From: Albugo candida
Lineage: Eukaryota; Oomycota; Peronosporomycetes; Albuginales
Reading direction: 5' to 3'
DNA length: 64,000 nt
NCBI GenBank assembly: GCA_040437565.1
Contig: JBDOQK010000052.1
Span: 203,933 to 267,932, forward strand
Position 1 is the stretch's first letter; every line of letters begins with the position of its first letter. Shown here piece by piece: positions 35,373 through 49,500 of the stretch. The notes under the pieces were generated by a model. That model worked only from the letters and a program-made list of their open reading frames with translations, was not told the origin of the DNA and searched no databases. Both the position numbers and the translations under genes were made by a program.

Positions 35373-38300
35373 TCACCTTTGATCACATCCCCTGCTGTTA
35401 TATTTTGACCGACTATGTTTTGTCAGAATATTTTTTGACCGCTTCGACTTCTTCACGCTCTGCACGGATGCAAATGTTCCTTTGACTCGAAAAGTCCATT
35501 GCATTTCATTCGTTAAGATGATGAGAGTACCAGATTGCATTTTCCCGTAAGTTGTCGGCGTGAAGGAGACAACAAAAGTACAATGTTCAATCATCCCGTG
35601 AGCCGGAAGCGTAGCATGTTCAGGATATACAGAAAAGACCNNNNNNNNNNNNNNNNNNNNNNNNNNNNNNNNNNNNNNNNNNNNNNNNNNNNNNNNNNNN
35701 NNNNNNNNNNNNNNNNNNNNNNNNNNNNNNNNNNNNNNNNGATGCAAATGTTCCTTTGACTCGAAAAGTCCATTGCATTTCATTCGTTAAGATGATGAGA
35801 GTACCAGATTGCATTTTCCCGTAAGTTGTCGGCGTGAAGGAGACAACAAAAGTACAATGTTCAATCATCCCGTGAGCCGGAAGCGTAGCATGTTCAGGAT
35901 ATACAGAAAAGACCGAGGAAGAGGTCTTATCAAATGTCGCAATACAGTCTGCTGGTTTACGGAAAAAGTTTTGTAATTGGAATTGAAAACTAGATGTCTG
36001 GTTCAAAGATGCTTCCAACGTAAATGTTTCGTCCACCGGAGGGTCCAATACGCTGATAGAGACCTCATAACGCCATTTACCACCGGACGCTTTGGTGATA
36101 ATCAAAGCGATGTTTCCATGATAAGGTCGAAATGGGTGGAAGTGCACCTGGTAAGATAATGCTGGGATATTAGATGATAATTCCTGGCTTGTTTGCGTAT
36201 GTGAATATTGCGGATGCAATGTTAGTGCATTTTTAAAAGCTTCGACTGTAGGAAAAGTGTCCTGGGGAATATCCCAATCCACTGAAAATGACTCCTTCTC
36301 GATATCAACGTTTCGGGGTGCGGCATATAATTTGCAATCAAACGTTTCGGTGACTTCTTTACGAGCAGAACAAGAAAGAAGGAATGGTTTTGGAATTGAG
36401 AATTCTGCCACCCCTTCAATATTGAATTCCCAGTTCATCCTCTTTGACATTACTTCCTGGCTGTGAGAAAGCACAGATCCATTTATAATCAAGCGAGCGA
36501 AATCTCGGCACACGTGTCGTGGAGTAAAAGTGATGGGGATCTGGATGGAATCAGATGCTCTGACAGTGAAATCTTTGCGCTTTAATAATAATTCGAAAGT
36601 GAGAGATTTTTCCTGGTCCGGTCCTAGCAATTTGATGGAAAGCGTCAATGGATCGTCGTAAGGGTTTGCAAAGTCAACGGTTTTAGTTGCAGGCTCACCA
36701 ACATGAGCTTGTATGAGAACATATTGGACGCTAATTGGACTTGGATGCTCTGATGTAATAAATGGATTATTCAGTGGCACCGAAATCGAATTGTTCTCTG
36801 AAGCCGTGCACTTTCCTTCAACTTGAAATTTCCAATCAGTGACAAAGTCGGGTTCAAAAAATGTTATCTCCGTGAATTCTCTTTCGTCCACAACAGATGG
36901 TTTGTATATGACGAAGATAGTTGTCTGACAACATCTCGGAACACTAATCAATGCATTTGCTTCAATCAGGTATGTGATATGATCCCGAACAATGTTTACG
37001 TCATTGGCGGGCGACTTACTGAGTGCAAAGTGAGTGGGATTAGATATGGTATACCGCAGATGCATGTCATGATGAGCGCTCGGATTTTGAAGGAGAAGAG
37101 GTTCCGAACAATTGCTACTAATTTTGCAGCACATGGAGTTTAATCGCGTAATGTCAGAAGCGGTTGCTTGCAGTAGAAGACGATACCAAAACTCTCCAAT
37201 TTCTTCGTTTTCAAAAACCATTTCCCCACTTGAAAAGGTTTTGCTGGTTCCTGAATTTGTTTCGCGCAGGGGAGTATACACTAGGCTATAAACCCCTGAG
37301 TCGTGTGCGCTGATGGTCATTGTACTGTCACCAGATAAATCCCTTCTTTTTCTTTCCTCGTTGGGTTGTAATTCTTGCTCAATCTTGACTGCAAATGTCA
37401 CCGCATGCGGCAATGGATTTGCAAGAGTAATTTCGACTCCGATTGGTGTTCGAGCTTTTGTTACCATCTCAAGTTGATCCCGAGGCTTAGGGCGAGAAAC
37501 TACTGCTTCAAATGTGTACCATACAATTTCACCTGTGGCGGGTTCAACGCTAGTAAATGTAATGGTACCGAGATATTTACCGCTCCTAAGAGGACTGAAT
37601 GTCAATTCATATCGTGCTTTCTCCGCGTGAGCTGGAATTAAAAGTGTCGGCTCCCCGACAATTTGAGGGATATCGGAATCGACATCATATCGCTGGGACT
37701 GGATTCTTACGTTCCCCTCTATTGGAACCCGAGGTACAAAAATCTCTAGCACAACGCTGTTCTGGGCAGCACAGTTCACAACGATACAATCCTGGGCTAA
37801 AGGAATTTCAATCTTGCCGCGAAGCCTGAACTCGAAAATCTGGCTTGTATTTTTATTTGTAATGGTTAGAAGTGACGTTGTTTCTGATAGTTTTTTCGTA
37901 TATGTCTGTTGGGGAGCAAATGTGAGGGGATACATCACCGTCTGCTTCGAGGGCACGATCAGTGTGGGAGGTCCGGAGAACATACATCTTGTTGTAGAGG
38001 ATGTGAATTTTGCTTCAAGCGACCACACTTCGGTCGAAGAATTCTTGATTGGAATTTCCTGCACAGTCTTTTGGCGAGCTGGTGTGATAAATTCCAGGAT
38101 AGTGTGCATGCTAGGTTCTTTCACGTTCACAATTATCTCGTACACTCGACAATCACATGAGCCTTGACATGGTGCATTTAGTGATAATGACTGTAATGAG
38201 AGAATGGTAGATAAGCGCCCAGGGCTCTTCGGCTCTATCGAAAATGTAATGCTTTGGGTCGAGCAATCTCCTGAACTCATGGTTGATCGAGGTGCGACGA

Positions 38301-41300
38301 TGCGAGCAAGAGTCGACTTTCCATGTGATTTGAATACACGAGAAACCATTTTGGCTTCATCGTCGCCATATTTCGTTGTTGAAACTGTTGATGATGGAAC
38401 CGGCTTAAAATGGGGAGAGTCAAAGTTGACGGAGAACTGCTGACATTGATGATGTTGTTCTTCGCAAATCATCAGGCTATCACGTAGCCGCGACTTCTGA
38501 AATCCCACCCCCCATTGTAAATATGTATTATTACGCTCCAGTAGGGCTCCTATTGCTTTTGATAGAATCGCATTTCTTTGAGGAAATATGAGCTCACGAA
38601 CTATTTTATGAGCTTGAAAATGATTAGATCCATCTGGATATCCGATTGGCTCGAGAGTGACTTCGATTGTCTCCAGAGGTGCAGGCATGTGCGTAGACGC
38701 ATCCACCCTAATCATGAATTCCCCCACGTGTTCATCGATAAATATGAGATAGCAAGTGTAATCGCCCAATTGTAGTGGGAGAAAATCAAGCTGTAATTGA
38801 TAGGTACTCGGTAGTGGTGACACAGATTCTTCAGAAGCTTTAGAGCGCATTGCCAACGTCACTGCAGAAGGAGCTATACTTTGTGGTGCTAAAAGTAGCT
38901 GCTTCAGCGTGAGCGCTTTAGATTTAAGCAAGATTGCCGATGCACTCATTTCAGGAAGATAAAAGGCTGCTTGAGATTTTAGACAGCCTTCTGTATCAAC
39001 ATCGTTCTTAGGGTCAATCTCCGAGAATGATCTGAGGTGTTGCTTCTTCTTTGTTGGTACCCGCGTGCATTGAGTTGAGAGGGCTGATGATGATGGAGTA
39101 CTTTCTAGTAGATAAAGCTTGAAATCGGTGTTTCTATCAAAAGGATTTTCGATCTCAATTGTGGAAGAGATTTTTTCATACAAACGGCCTTCAATATTTA
39201 TCATACGCTGTGGTGTGCGATACTGTATGGATGTTTCAAGCTGAAATACTAAAGGAGCGGGACGTCCACTCGAGTCTGCGCTGACATTAGAGGTGGGTTG
39301 GAAAATGAGAATTGCAGACTCTTTCCGTACGAAATGACTTTGGCACTGTACTAGAAAAGAGAGTACTTGATGAGGTGCAAGAGTGACCTGGGTTATTGGT
39401 ATTGAGAAAGGACCGCATTTGCATTCCGACGACACACCCAATTTATCTATAACATCAGTGATAGACTGCATCCGAACATTATACACGACTGGTCCGGTAG
39501 CATTAGCGTTCCTTAACTCCATGCATTTTTCGATAAGCTCCCCGCATCTTCCTTCAAATTTGATGACTTCTTTGGGAAGGTATTCTGGAAGATGCTTATA
39601 TAAGTGCAGTAAAAGAAGAACTATCTCACGACCATTAAGGCTGGAGATCACAGGCACTATAAGCGCTGTATTCTCCTGAGTTATTTGAGCTTCCCCCTCT
39701 TCTTCAGCTGCAACACGTAAACCGTAGTCAAGATCTAGGGATTCCAATATCTTCACTACTTTATCCTCTGGTCGTGTTGTATCTGCTTTGAGGGACCCAT
39801 AAGTAATGGTCTCCTCGGACTCCTTTTCAGGCAATGAGAAACACCGATATTCTTCTGCATCCATACGTATCGATGGAATATATGCTACCAAAAGGTGGAA
39901 AAGAATTTTCCCGTCCCTAAAGTCTTTATTGAAATCCAAAATCAAGAGATTAGATTGCTTTGTATATCCAGGTAACGACCCAATGCTACTTTGAACCCAC
40001 TCCAATAGCATCAACTCGCCGTTGCTATAGACATTGCTGCTTGCCGTGTTTGAGGTATCTCTCTTAATGAGCGGGTGGGGTTCCAATCGAAAAAGAACGA
40101 ATATTTTCAATATCTGGTATATCAGCTTCATCCAGGCTAATGACGTGGTTTGGTTCCATTGTGACAATATACTCTCACTGATGGCTAATTTACAACTACG
40201 CTGAGATACGCTTGAACAAACATTTTTTGAGATATCCCTTTTACTATCAGTGAAGCCTCGTCTAGCGACTTGATTTGATGTTTTCAGATCACCCCGTTTC
40301 ACCAGGGTTGGTTCAATGATACCTTTCTCCTTAGCTTTCATGAAGAGATCAAATGGAAGAAGATCAACCGGGTTGATATCTGGGAGCATTGCTCCCTTAG
40401 AGCGAAGAAACTGTACAATACTTCGATAAAAAGTGAGCCAAGCGGTCATGCTGTCCGATGGCTTATTAAAGCTTGCGGGAGGGACTGGAAAATCCAACGG
40501 AGGGCTTGATCCAAAGCAGAATTTCCCAATGTCGGTCCAGATTCTCTCGTTTTCGACCAAGTCTAATGGGAGCTCTCGGATTTTGTACTGGTGAAAAACA
40601 TTTCTGTTTAGATAGTTGATGAGCCGTTGTGTCTCTGAAGTACTAAAAGCCTCGCTGTGTAATATTGCTGCTACTGACAAATTCATGCTGTTGCGTGGTC
40701 TACTGTTTTCTTTTGAGCTCTCTTGAAGCTTATGATGTTGATCAGCGATACCTGGAAAAGAGGCATCAAGACAGGATAGCAACTCTGCCTGTATTTGCTC
40801 AACTGATAGCATTTGGATATTAGAATTGCGATAAGTTGGATTGCTGAAAAAGCCAAACAATTTGCCTTGATTTTTTCCAGTCAACATTTTGTTAGGTACA
40901 AAAGCTCCCAAACTCTCGATGTGGGATATCAAGAGCGCAGCTTGCGTTGGGTCTTGCTTCTTGCTAATGATGTCTTGAATTTTGAAAAGAAGAGGTCGAC
41001 TATCGACGACAGTTTGATGCTGAAAGAAAGTGAAGTTGGTCCATATACTATTCTCCGTCACTCCGGTTGCCCGAATTCCGTAAGTGTGGCCATTTTGATC
41101 GAGAAAATCAATTTCGGTTTCGAACGCGATCCCTTTGCTTGCAGTGAAGGATATGACTACAGGAAGACGTAAACAAGACTGGTTCAACACATTCCCTTCT
41201 GGAAAGGTAAGCAGCAGAGGTACAGAATTTGTATCAATTCTGACACGGGTTAAAAGTTCCAGATGCTCGTAGCCATGATTAACGATCCAAAATACAGCTG

Positions 41301-44300
41301 AAGAAGTCATTTGCAAAGGTACAGGTGGCAAATTTACTGTCAAATTGCGGGTCTTTTCAGCATTCTCGTTGGAACTATCACACTCAGTGAGAGAAAATTC
41401 AATGTGAGGAAATTGACCATGACCATGTAATTCCAGATCCATGTAGTAGTCATTATCAACGTAAACGGTCAGCCCTTCAAAATGATACATCTCATCCTTT
41501 AATGGGTGAAAGCTGAATTGGATAACATTTTCTTCCAGTGGAGCCAAGTCTCCATTTTCTGGAGCCATGTGAAATACCTTGCTGTACTTCCCACTCGACC
41601 GCAGATTCTTAATGTCAATATACCACTTGATAAACGAGCTCTCTTTGTTTCGGATCAGTAAGGATTTTGTGAAGGAGCATCGGCGCATGGAGGGTTCACG
41701 AGGAATGAGACAGGTACCGAAATCAACAATTGAGGAGGAAAACGCAATGCGAGGGCAGATAGATTTTGCAGAAACAAAAAATTTGATATATGGTACCCGT
41801 TTGGAAAGCAATGTCGCCGTGTTTTGACAAGCAGATGTGAAGAAGATGTGCACGGGTACCATATTGTATGTATTTGTTTCATTCTCGACCGGTGCAAACC
41901 TCAAATCGATGGAAATTGCAGACTTCCCTTGAATGGATATCTTGTACATTGACGTTAGTCCCCGTTTCTCTTGCAGCTGTATTGGATCCAAAGAATATGA
42001 CATCGCTTCGTCTATCGGATGTGGTCGGACCTCAGCAGAAAATTCAGAAAATCGTCGTTCAGATATACCGGTCGCAGATTCCAACGAGCTAAGATCCAGC
42101 AATAATGACGTCTTGACTTCACTAAAATTCTTCAGAGGGAGAACTCGATGAGCAATACCTCCAGCCACAACATTCCCATATTCGATATTGTTTTTATTTT
42201 GAGTTATTTGATCGGACTGAATCTTCACGTCAGGTACGACAAAGTTGGCCAAGACAGGAATCTGAAGCGTCATTCCACCACGAATCTCTATGTATAGCAA
42301 TGCATTCTTCACCTTTTCAGCTGGAGAAATTCCAGTCATTTCTAATCGAATTTCTTTGCATTCTCGTGCTCCAAGTGAGAGAATAGAAGGAGTAACTCGC
42401 ATGCTCAAAGAAGTGGCTTGTAAGACTGGATGTATGCTAGTGTATGCCACAAGAAAAGAATATTCCGCTGCATCCGAGCTTGAACCATCATGATCACTTT
42501 CATTTCGCAGCAAAATTGACTTTTCTACCCTTACACCAACTTGGACATCACCAAAATCAACAGTCTTCGGTATAACAGCACAGGCTAGAATTTTATTTGT
42601 GGCTGAGCAAAACACACGGGTACGCCTCCCACCAATAATCTCAAGTTCAAATGTTGTTTGAAAAGTGGACTGTGCTTGGATTGTTGGAACATACGTAAAC
42701 ATGCATTGCAGCGATTCTTTTTGGTTTAAAGTACCAGAACTCGGATGTATTTGAAACGGACAGGGGACTACTTTGCTAGATTTTTTTTCCGGCTGCGATA
42801 TATCGATCAAGGATGAATTTATCTGTCTGTTTGGATTCTCCACCAGCTCAGTCTTCATATGGTGCCAGACAAATGGAGCTTTTGAATTAGACAAATTATC
42901 CAGAAGAACGGGCCTTTCAAGAGTTCGATTCACGTCGTCCAATGCAAACTCAAAATGTAAGGTGCAAGGTGTAGCGAGAACATCTAATGGAACCACTTCA
43001 GCCATTATTGACAGCTGACGCGTATGCTTGCCATTGATTGTATATGTAAGGGGCTTGTGTATTACCTGTTCACGGGAAGAGCTATAGACAAGGTCGAATC
43101 CAGCCACCGTGTGAGGCGGAATGACTTGTGAATCTAAGTTGGATCTGGCTACAAGGTCATTACTTTTTTCGACAGTATCAGGTTTGAATGAACCAAGGTG
43201 CAGTGTTACCTTTATATGCTGTTGTAAATCGTTAAATACTGTAAAAGATCGTATGGAACTCGAATTAACGCTCATTTTTCCAAAATAAATTACGTTTGGT
43301 CCGCTAATGACGTGGTCCAATTGCTCCGTGTCCAGTGTTTCTTCGCATTCTTTCATTTCGTTTGCTGTTGTTGGTTTTGATTTGTATTTTTTGATAATGA
43401 ATTTTTCCTCATCAAATGATGTGTGAGCCTTATTCCGTCCTTCGATTGTCTCCTGCTGATTAGTCGGTGACCTAGCAGACAAGTAGACTGAGGAATTCAG
43501 CTCCTTGATGAAACGGGGAACATCAATTTCTGGAGCCTTCATGCCACCTTGAGGAATCATTCCCAAATCAATGTAGTCATCGGTCTCAAGTGATTTGTAA
43601 TGTACTGACTTATTTTTCCTATCACGATCGAGTCGAGAGTGCACAAGGTACCTATGGTATCGTTCACGGTGCTCTGATCTTTGAACAAACTCTTTCACGG
43701 AAAATGATAAATGAGAGTGCTGATTTGATTCTGGAAGAATTATTGGTGCGGTGTTCTCCGATCCTAACCTCTTGTGCAATGGCAAGCGGTGAAATCGTGA
43801 TTCGTTTTTTACTTTTGCTCTCAAGATATCGTCCGAATGAATAAATTTATATGTTGGTTTGACGTTTTGTAGATGAACTTGTGTCCCACTTAAAAGATCA
43901 CCGCCTGTTTGCTTGGTATAAAAACTTTCCGACGTGGTCACACTACTACTTGACTGACCTTGTGTAAACAGTTTTAGCTGAAATATACCACCTTGTATGT
44001 CAATCATGATCTCTTTTTTAAATATTCCAAGTTGTTTAGGCGCAAAGCTCAAAATGATTGATTGAGACTGTAAGCTTTCGAGCCAAAGCGTCGATGGATG
44101 GATAGAAAAATGGGGTGGTCTTACAAAACTGAGACGTGTTGCAAGTCTAGAATGATTTTTGATAGTCAAGATCATATCTCTGTGACCATGACATTCCACT
44201 GTACCAAAATTGTAGCTAGACAACAACGGTGATACTTCCAAAATGGGTACAAATATCTCAGCGCTGACTTCCAAAGTTAAATCTTCTACCGATCCACGAC

Positions 44301-45582
44301 TGGTACTGTCTCCAAACCGGAAAGATACAAAGGCATTCATGAATTTTCCACCACTAAGCTCCACAAGAAGATTTGTACGTCTTGTCACTGAATCAGGTTC
44401 ACTCCCATTGTCCTGCTCAGCGCACTGACGCAATGCTCGTTGTACTGCGTGATTGTGTGCTTCAAAATCCAATACTCGAGACTGTAAGATAAAATGTATC
44501 GGAATTTCGACAAAGGGATCAATGACTCCCCGAGATGGAGCAACTCTTATTTCCTTTCCTTTTTCAATAGGATTTATACCAGCGGTCGATGTCTTTCCCA
44601 TTGTAGCTGATAAAAGCTTGCAGTTTCCACAGCCGTCTTCATCACCAAGTTGATCGGAACTTCGATTAGAGGTGATGCTCGTGTAAAATGATAGTGGCTT
44701 CGGTCCATTATTTCGCAAAATGGCACTTACGCTTTGACCTTCTCCAGCAAAAATTGAGCCAAAACAGACCGCTTTAAGTGGTTCATTACATTTTAGCAAT
44801 TTACCGTCTGGGTTAGCGTATAATAAATCAATAGTGTGCTCCATCACGACTGCTGCAAGATCAACGACCTTTTCAACAAAACTTGCTGATGGTATGTTTG
44901 TCTGCCTCTCTTGAAAGCGTACACGTAGTAAGCGACGTAAAGGTCCCAACTCCCGACCGAAAATCTCTACCTTGACAGGTAGATGTTCAAATGGCCTGAG
45001 TATGCCACACCTAGGCGCAATAGTAATGACTTCTGAGTTTACGTCGAAGGAATTTGCGTCGGGTGAAACGAGGCTGACTTTGAAAGTAGTGTCATGATCA
45101 TTTAAATTCCGAATCTCCACTGCTCGAGAAGCTCGACTATTGAGAACAACTTTACCCAGATCGCACAACGAAGGTGTTATCTCCACGTTAAGCGAAAGAG
45201 AATTTGCTTTCAAGCAAACATTAACGCTCCTTCCATCCTCAATCTTGACTTGCAAGTTGTCCCAACTCGACGATGCAGTGTTGACTAGATTGTCAAGGGG
45301 ATGCTTGTTGCCTTCATCAAATTGTTCATTCACGACGAATGCGACATCATATTCTATGCATAGCCCTGGTGAAAGTGCGATTGTTGGATTACAAATTTTT
45401 CTCACATCGTCTCCTTTATATAGTAATGTGAATGATGATGCCAATGAAGGAGGTTTAATTTTAAATCGTACTGTCTTGTTACTGGTGTTTCGAACGACAA
45501 TTCTGGAAATGTAGCGAATGTTACAGCGCACATGATCGAACTCAATATTCAGCGGAGAGATACGAAGCGGAAAGTCGTCCAT
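35373..45582 (-). CDS. CFAP47: CFAP47-like giant flagellar protein with ASH/MSP-like domains and a calponin-homology domain
   Basis: Intronless from the ATG at 45580-45582. After removing one 174-bp copy and the 100 N at 35641-35740, the frame runs to a stop at 35373-35375, giving 3311 residues, close to human CFAP47 (about 3190). The protein is a chain of immunoglobulin-like ASH/MSP modules (for example LRISPLNIEFDHVRCN and LEVSPLLSSYNFGTVECHG). A calponin-homology domain lies at about residues 1855-2030 (LMLLEWVQSSIG, FNKDFRDGKILFHLLVAYIPS), the same mid-protein position as in CFAP47. The tail is basic (KKSKRSKNILTKHSRSK). CFAP47 is an axonemal central-apparatus-related protein needed for flagellar motility. 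Hydin-like proteins are the alternative but are longer and lack this CH position. Confidence 0.88.
35467..35914. repeat. Contig-end direct duplication (174 bp x2) around gap
   Basis: Exact copies at 35467-35640 and 35741-35914 abutting the N run. Artefactual. Left uncollapsed, it gives the CFAP47-like protein a false end. Confidence 0.95.
35641..35740. other. Assembly gap, 100 N, at the 3' end of CFAP47
   Basis: 100 N with exact duplicated flanks; no sequence is actually missing. Confidence 0.98.
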
Positions 45583-46513
45583 AATACTTCTAAAATCATG
45601 TCAAGTAATAGCCTCTTTGTGTCTCTTCAAGATGATGCCTCTTTGCAGCTAAAACCGTGTGGCATCGTGATTGTTGACTAGCTTGTGAGGTCGTAAATAT
45701 ACGTCATTGAAAAAAAGCGGATCGATGCATTATAGGAAGCCATGTCCGGCGATTCTATTTTGTTCAAGTTGCAGAGGAGAGCTTCTGCAATCTTGCTTTC
45801 GGCCTTATGTATTCAGTCGCTTTGAGGATATGCTGCCGCTATTATTGGATTCGGCTGGCGATTCGTCTCCAAACGTGTTAAAATAATGTTGCTCGTGCAA
45901 AATGATGAGTTCGGTTTCCTCATTGTCTCGACAACTTCGTCAGAATGTGAAGCTATTCGGACCGTTTGCGGGTAGACAGCTCGGCATTTCTCTTTCTGAA
46001 TTAAACAAGATAATTTTATATAACAATAAGCTAATTTATTGACTGTGTCACAAAGATAATCGGACCACATGTACACAATGAGGTTCATATGCGCTTTCAC
46101 GTTAAATAATTAGGCGAAGTATTCAAATGCACAGTGTTGTAGTAGAGGGGTAACTTCTCCGTAGACCAAAACTGGCAAATATCGAGTGCAAGTGTCAATG
46201 GTTTCTGGCAATTACGACCTAGGATGAACGGCATACGACCCATCGTTCATAACCTTTCATAAAAATTGTTATTGCGTCTCTCTGTAGTGTACCTTGGAGA
46301 TGGTCAAAATCGCTAGTCGCTTCAATATTGACTCTATTTACTTCATGGTAGTCCGTAGCCGGGTATCAGCCAGAGGCTCATTTGAACGGATTTAGAATTC
46401 GCGTTGTTGATAGATGATGCAACACAAAGAATGACCCAACTACATTTGATCAAATTTATTTCACTCACGTGAGAAATCTTCTCTGTTATCAGCATTGCGC
46501 GTACAATGATTTC
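45583..46513. other. Spacer between CFAP47 and AP-3 beta
   Basis: 930 bp upstream of CFAP47 and downstream of AP-3 beta. The only coding-like signal is the small plus-strand ORF at 45725-45886. Confidence 0.6.
45725..45886 (+). CDS. Possible small protein or first exon, cysteine-containing, unrecognised
   Basis: A 53-codon ORF starting at a true ATG and divergent from CFAP47 by 142 bp. It has four Cys within the first 24 residues (CPAILFCSSCRGELLQSC) followed by an ordinary acidic/hydrophobic stretch (RFEDMLPLLLDSAGD). The same frame reopens after its TAA with a Ser/Arg-rich stretch (MMSSVSSLSRQLRQNVKLFG), so it might be an exon of a longer gene, but I find no convincing intron of usual length. 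It may be chance. Confidence 0.25.
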   Translation: MHYRKPCPAILFCSSCRGELLQSCFRPYVFSRFEDMLPLLLDSAGDSSPNVLK

Positions 46514-49500
46514 CTACTCGCTAGCCAAAATGCATGCAAAAGTTTTTTCCAAATCCGTGATGATTTCGGTAGTATGTTGGTCGGTCATGACGAGAACTTT
46601 CGCGTCGGTTGTATCCATCTGCACCCTAAGTAGAAGACGATCGTGTAGTTTTGATGGATTCGCTGCATGCTCGCCACGCCAGCAGCCTGCAAAACAAAGG
46701 GCGTGTTGCTCGTACAGCTTGCTAACTGTGAAGACATTGCAGCATTGCAAGACTGCGTCCTTTGCGACACTCATGATATCCGTGTCTCCTCTTTGATTTG
46801 GTAAGGGAAGAATAAATGTGTGAAATGCACTTTGGTCTGCCAATGAAATGTGCCGATCAAATTCTTTTTGGTCCATTTGAGTGGGAGATAACAGTTCCCC
46901 CACCATTGATTTTAGCTCTACGTCATATTGCTTGTCGCTGAACGATACTTGCAGCGGTATCCCCTCGAGTCGATTCATAAAATTTACATGTATCTGCGCA
47001 AGGAAAGGTGCTCCACCCGGAAATATGACTGGGATTTCGTCAAAAGTAATCACTCTGGGCTCGTCTTTGTCGTCTTGTTTACGTTCAATGATTTTGACCA
47101 TCGAAACTGCTGCGTCTGAATGGTTTTGGAGCCACAACTGGATCAGATTCATAAAGGAAGAGTACATAGACGGTTGCCGGAGGTAGGCATAAGTAATCTC
47201 TAACCCGGATCCGTCTATATTTGAGACAAGAACGTGCTTTGTCGGTATCACTTGGCATGGCGTAGTAGAGATTGACAGGTTCATCAAACCATTCCATAAT
47301 AAATTTGATTCATCAGCACTGGAGCGGTTTTCGAAATGAGCTGGGTCTGATCTCAAGCTGTTGAGGTTGCGTAATGGATCGAAAACATCCAACGGTTTTG
47401 AAGCTTGATGATCCGTATCGATTAATAGGTCTGGAAGAGGGGCTTTATTCGTATTTATCCATGTGTCATCAAACGCAATCGCCGTATGTGAGGACGAGCT
47501 GCGCTCTTTCAAGTCTTGAGATGCGCTTTCTTCCTGGTCGCTATTATCGGATGATTCTGAGGCTGAATCCGAGTCTGATACAATATCACTACTACGTTGA
47601 TGAGACCCAAAACTTCCTGATTCGTCGCTGGAATCAGAATATGAAGCCTCGTCTGCGACGTCTTCATTTTCTTGGGAAGAATATGATGAGCTGTCGTCAC
47701 TATAGAAACCACCAGAAACTCGTTTTGAGCTAGCTGTGTCAATATGGTGGGACTGTTTGAAGTCCAGCTGAGGCTTCAACTCTATTTTCTCGTCACGCAG
47801 TGATTTATCCGGTGTTTGTGTTCGCCAGTCTGGTAAGGGCCGATAGCCTGGAGCTTCATGTTTGACTAGACTTGCAAGAGTTCCAAATGTGTAATGGTTT
47901 GCGTCCTCTTTTAGACCTATGGTTGGAGCTGGTCTTTTGCCGGAGAACAATCCTTGCGCATTCATTCCTTCTTTGTCATCAGACAGTATTGCTCGCATCA
48001 GACGAGCCCGATCGCGTAAGTCGTAATCGCTATCGAATTTACACAGATCGAGCACATACTGCCCCAACAGCTGGATGTTCCGATCTTCCGGTTCCCGCAC
48101 GCCGAGTTTTACGGCAAAATTTAGGATTTGTAACCTCACTTCGGTGGTCTCTTCTGTAAATTGTTTGACCAGAAGTCGAAGCATTTCCACAGAGCAAATA
48201 TGACCGGAATTATCTCTACTCATGAATTCACCAAGCATCCATACGATTGATGCGCGTGCTGATGGAGCCGTGACCCGATTTGCTATCAGCATTGCGGCAA
48301 GAGATCGTACAACACGCATTGTATCCTCTGGGTTTTGTTTCTGCAATAAAAGTCGAATAACTATTACACTCTCCGCGACGACAATTTCTGCGGAGGATCG
48401 AACGAGTCGCATAAGACCATTCAAGCATCGCTCTGTTACACTCGGGATTACAACAGCAACACGACCCAAGGCTTTGATTGTCATTGTGACAAATTCTTTA
48501 TCGACATGGCGAACGTACGCCTGGAATTCACGAAGGATGACACTCACATTTTCTGGTGTCACCAATGAAGTCAGAATCTCTAATTTCAAGCGTCTTGTGT
48601 ACGATGCGTCAGTGGCTCGGACAAAGAAATCTTGTAGGAATGGTGCAAACATCTCCGATCGAGCCAAAGCCATGGACGAAATGACGGAAAGCACAACAAA
48701 CTGAATTTCTCTTTGATTCCGCATGATCCTAACGAGTGACTTCGCAATGAGTGTGATTGTTGCCACACTGTTCGTGCCACAATAATAATGTAGTGTGGCT
48801 ACCGCCAATACAGCGGCACTGTTCCGAGACTTGAGAAGTGGCATGGATGATCGGAGTAAAAGACGATGATCTTCATCCAAATCGTGATCAGTTGCACCAA
48901 AATCCAGATTGTTTCCTCGCGAAACTCGAGCATGTTCATCCCTTCTATGATCTTCTTGAGGGTCTTCGTCATCTGAATAAAACCCAGAACCGCTTCGTTC
49001 AGGGCGTTTCTTGTTCATCTTTCCAATGGGATATTTGGATGCGTTGAAGTGCTTAAATTGCTCGCGGCAGTATCGGGTCAGAACATTAATTGCAATAATC
49101 TGCCCCCATTCGTCGATGTCTGCAAGCAAATGGCAGATTTTGCGGAAAGGAGCATGAAGTAAGTCCAAACGATTAGGACAAACTTCATTCAGAGCTTGCA
49201 TTGCACTTCCAAGTACCATCGTTGAATGATCATTTAGTAACTGACCAATAATCTCTGCCAAAACATCACTTTGGTCTGGGTCCAATACAAAAACTTTACT
49301 TATCGCATTGGCAGCACACTTCCGTACATAAGGCGATACGTCGCTTGCGCATTTACGTATTGCAATGAGCTGAATTTGTAATATTTCACGCACACGGATG
49401 TTGGTCATGACCCGCAGCGCAAGTGCACGAATTAATTGATTTGGATCCGCCAGATCCTTTTGAAAGCTGTTGATAGAAAGCAGCGCAAGTTCGCGGCATT

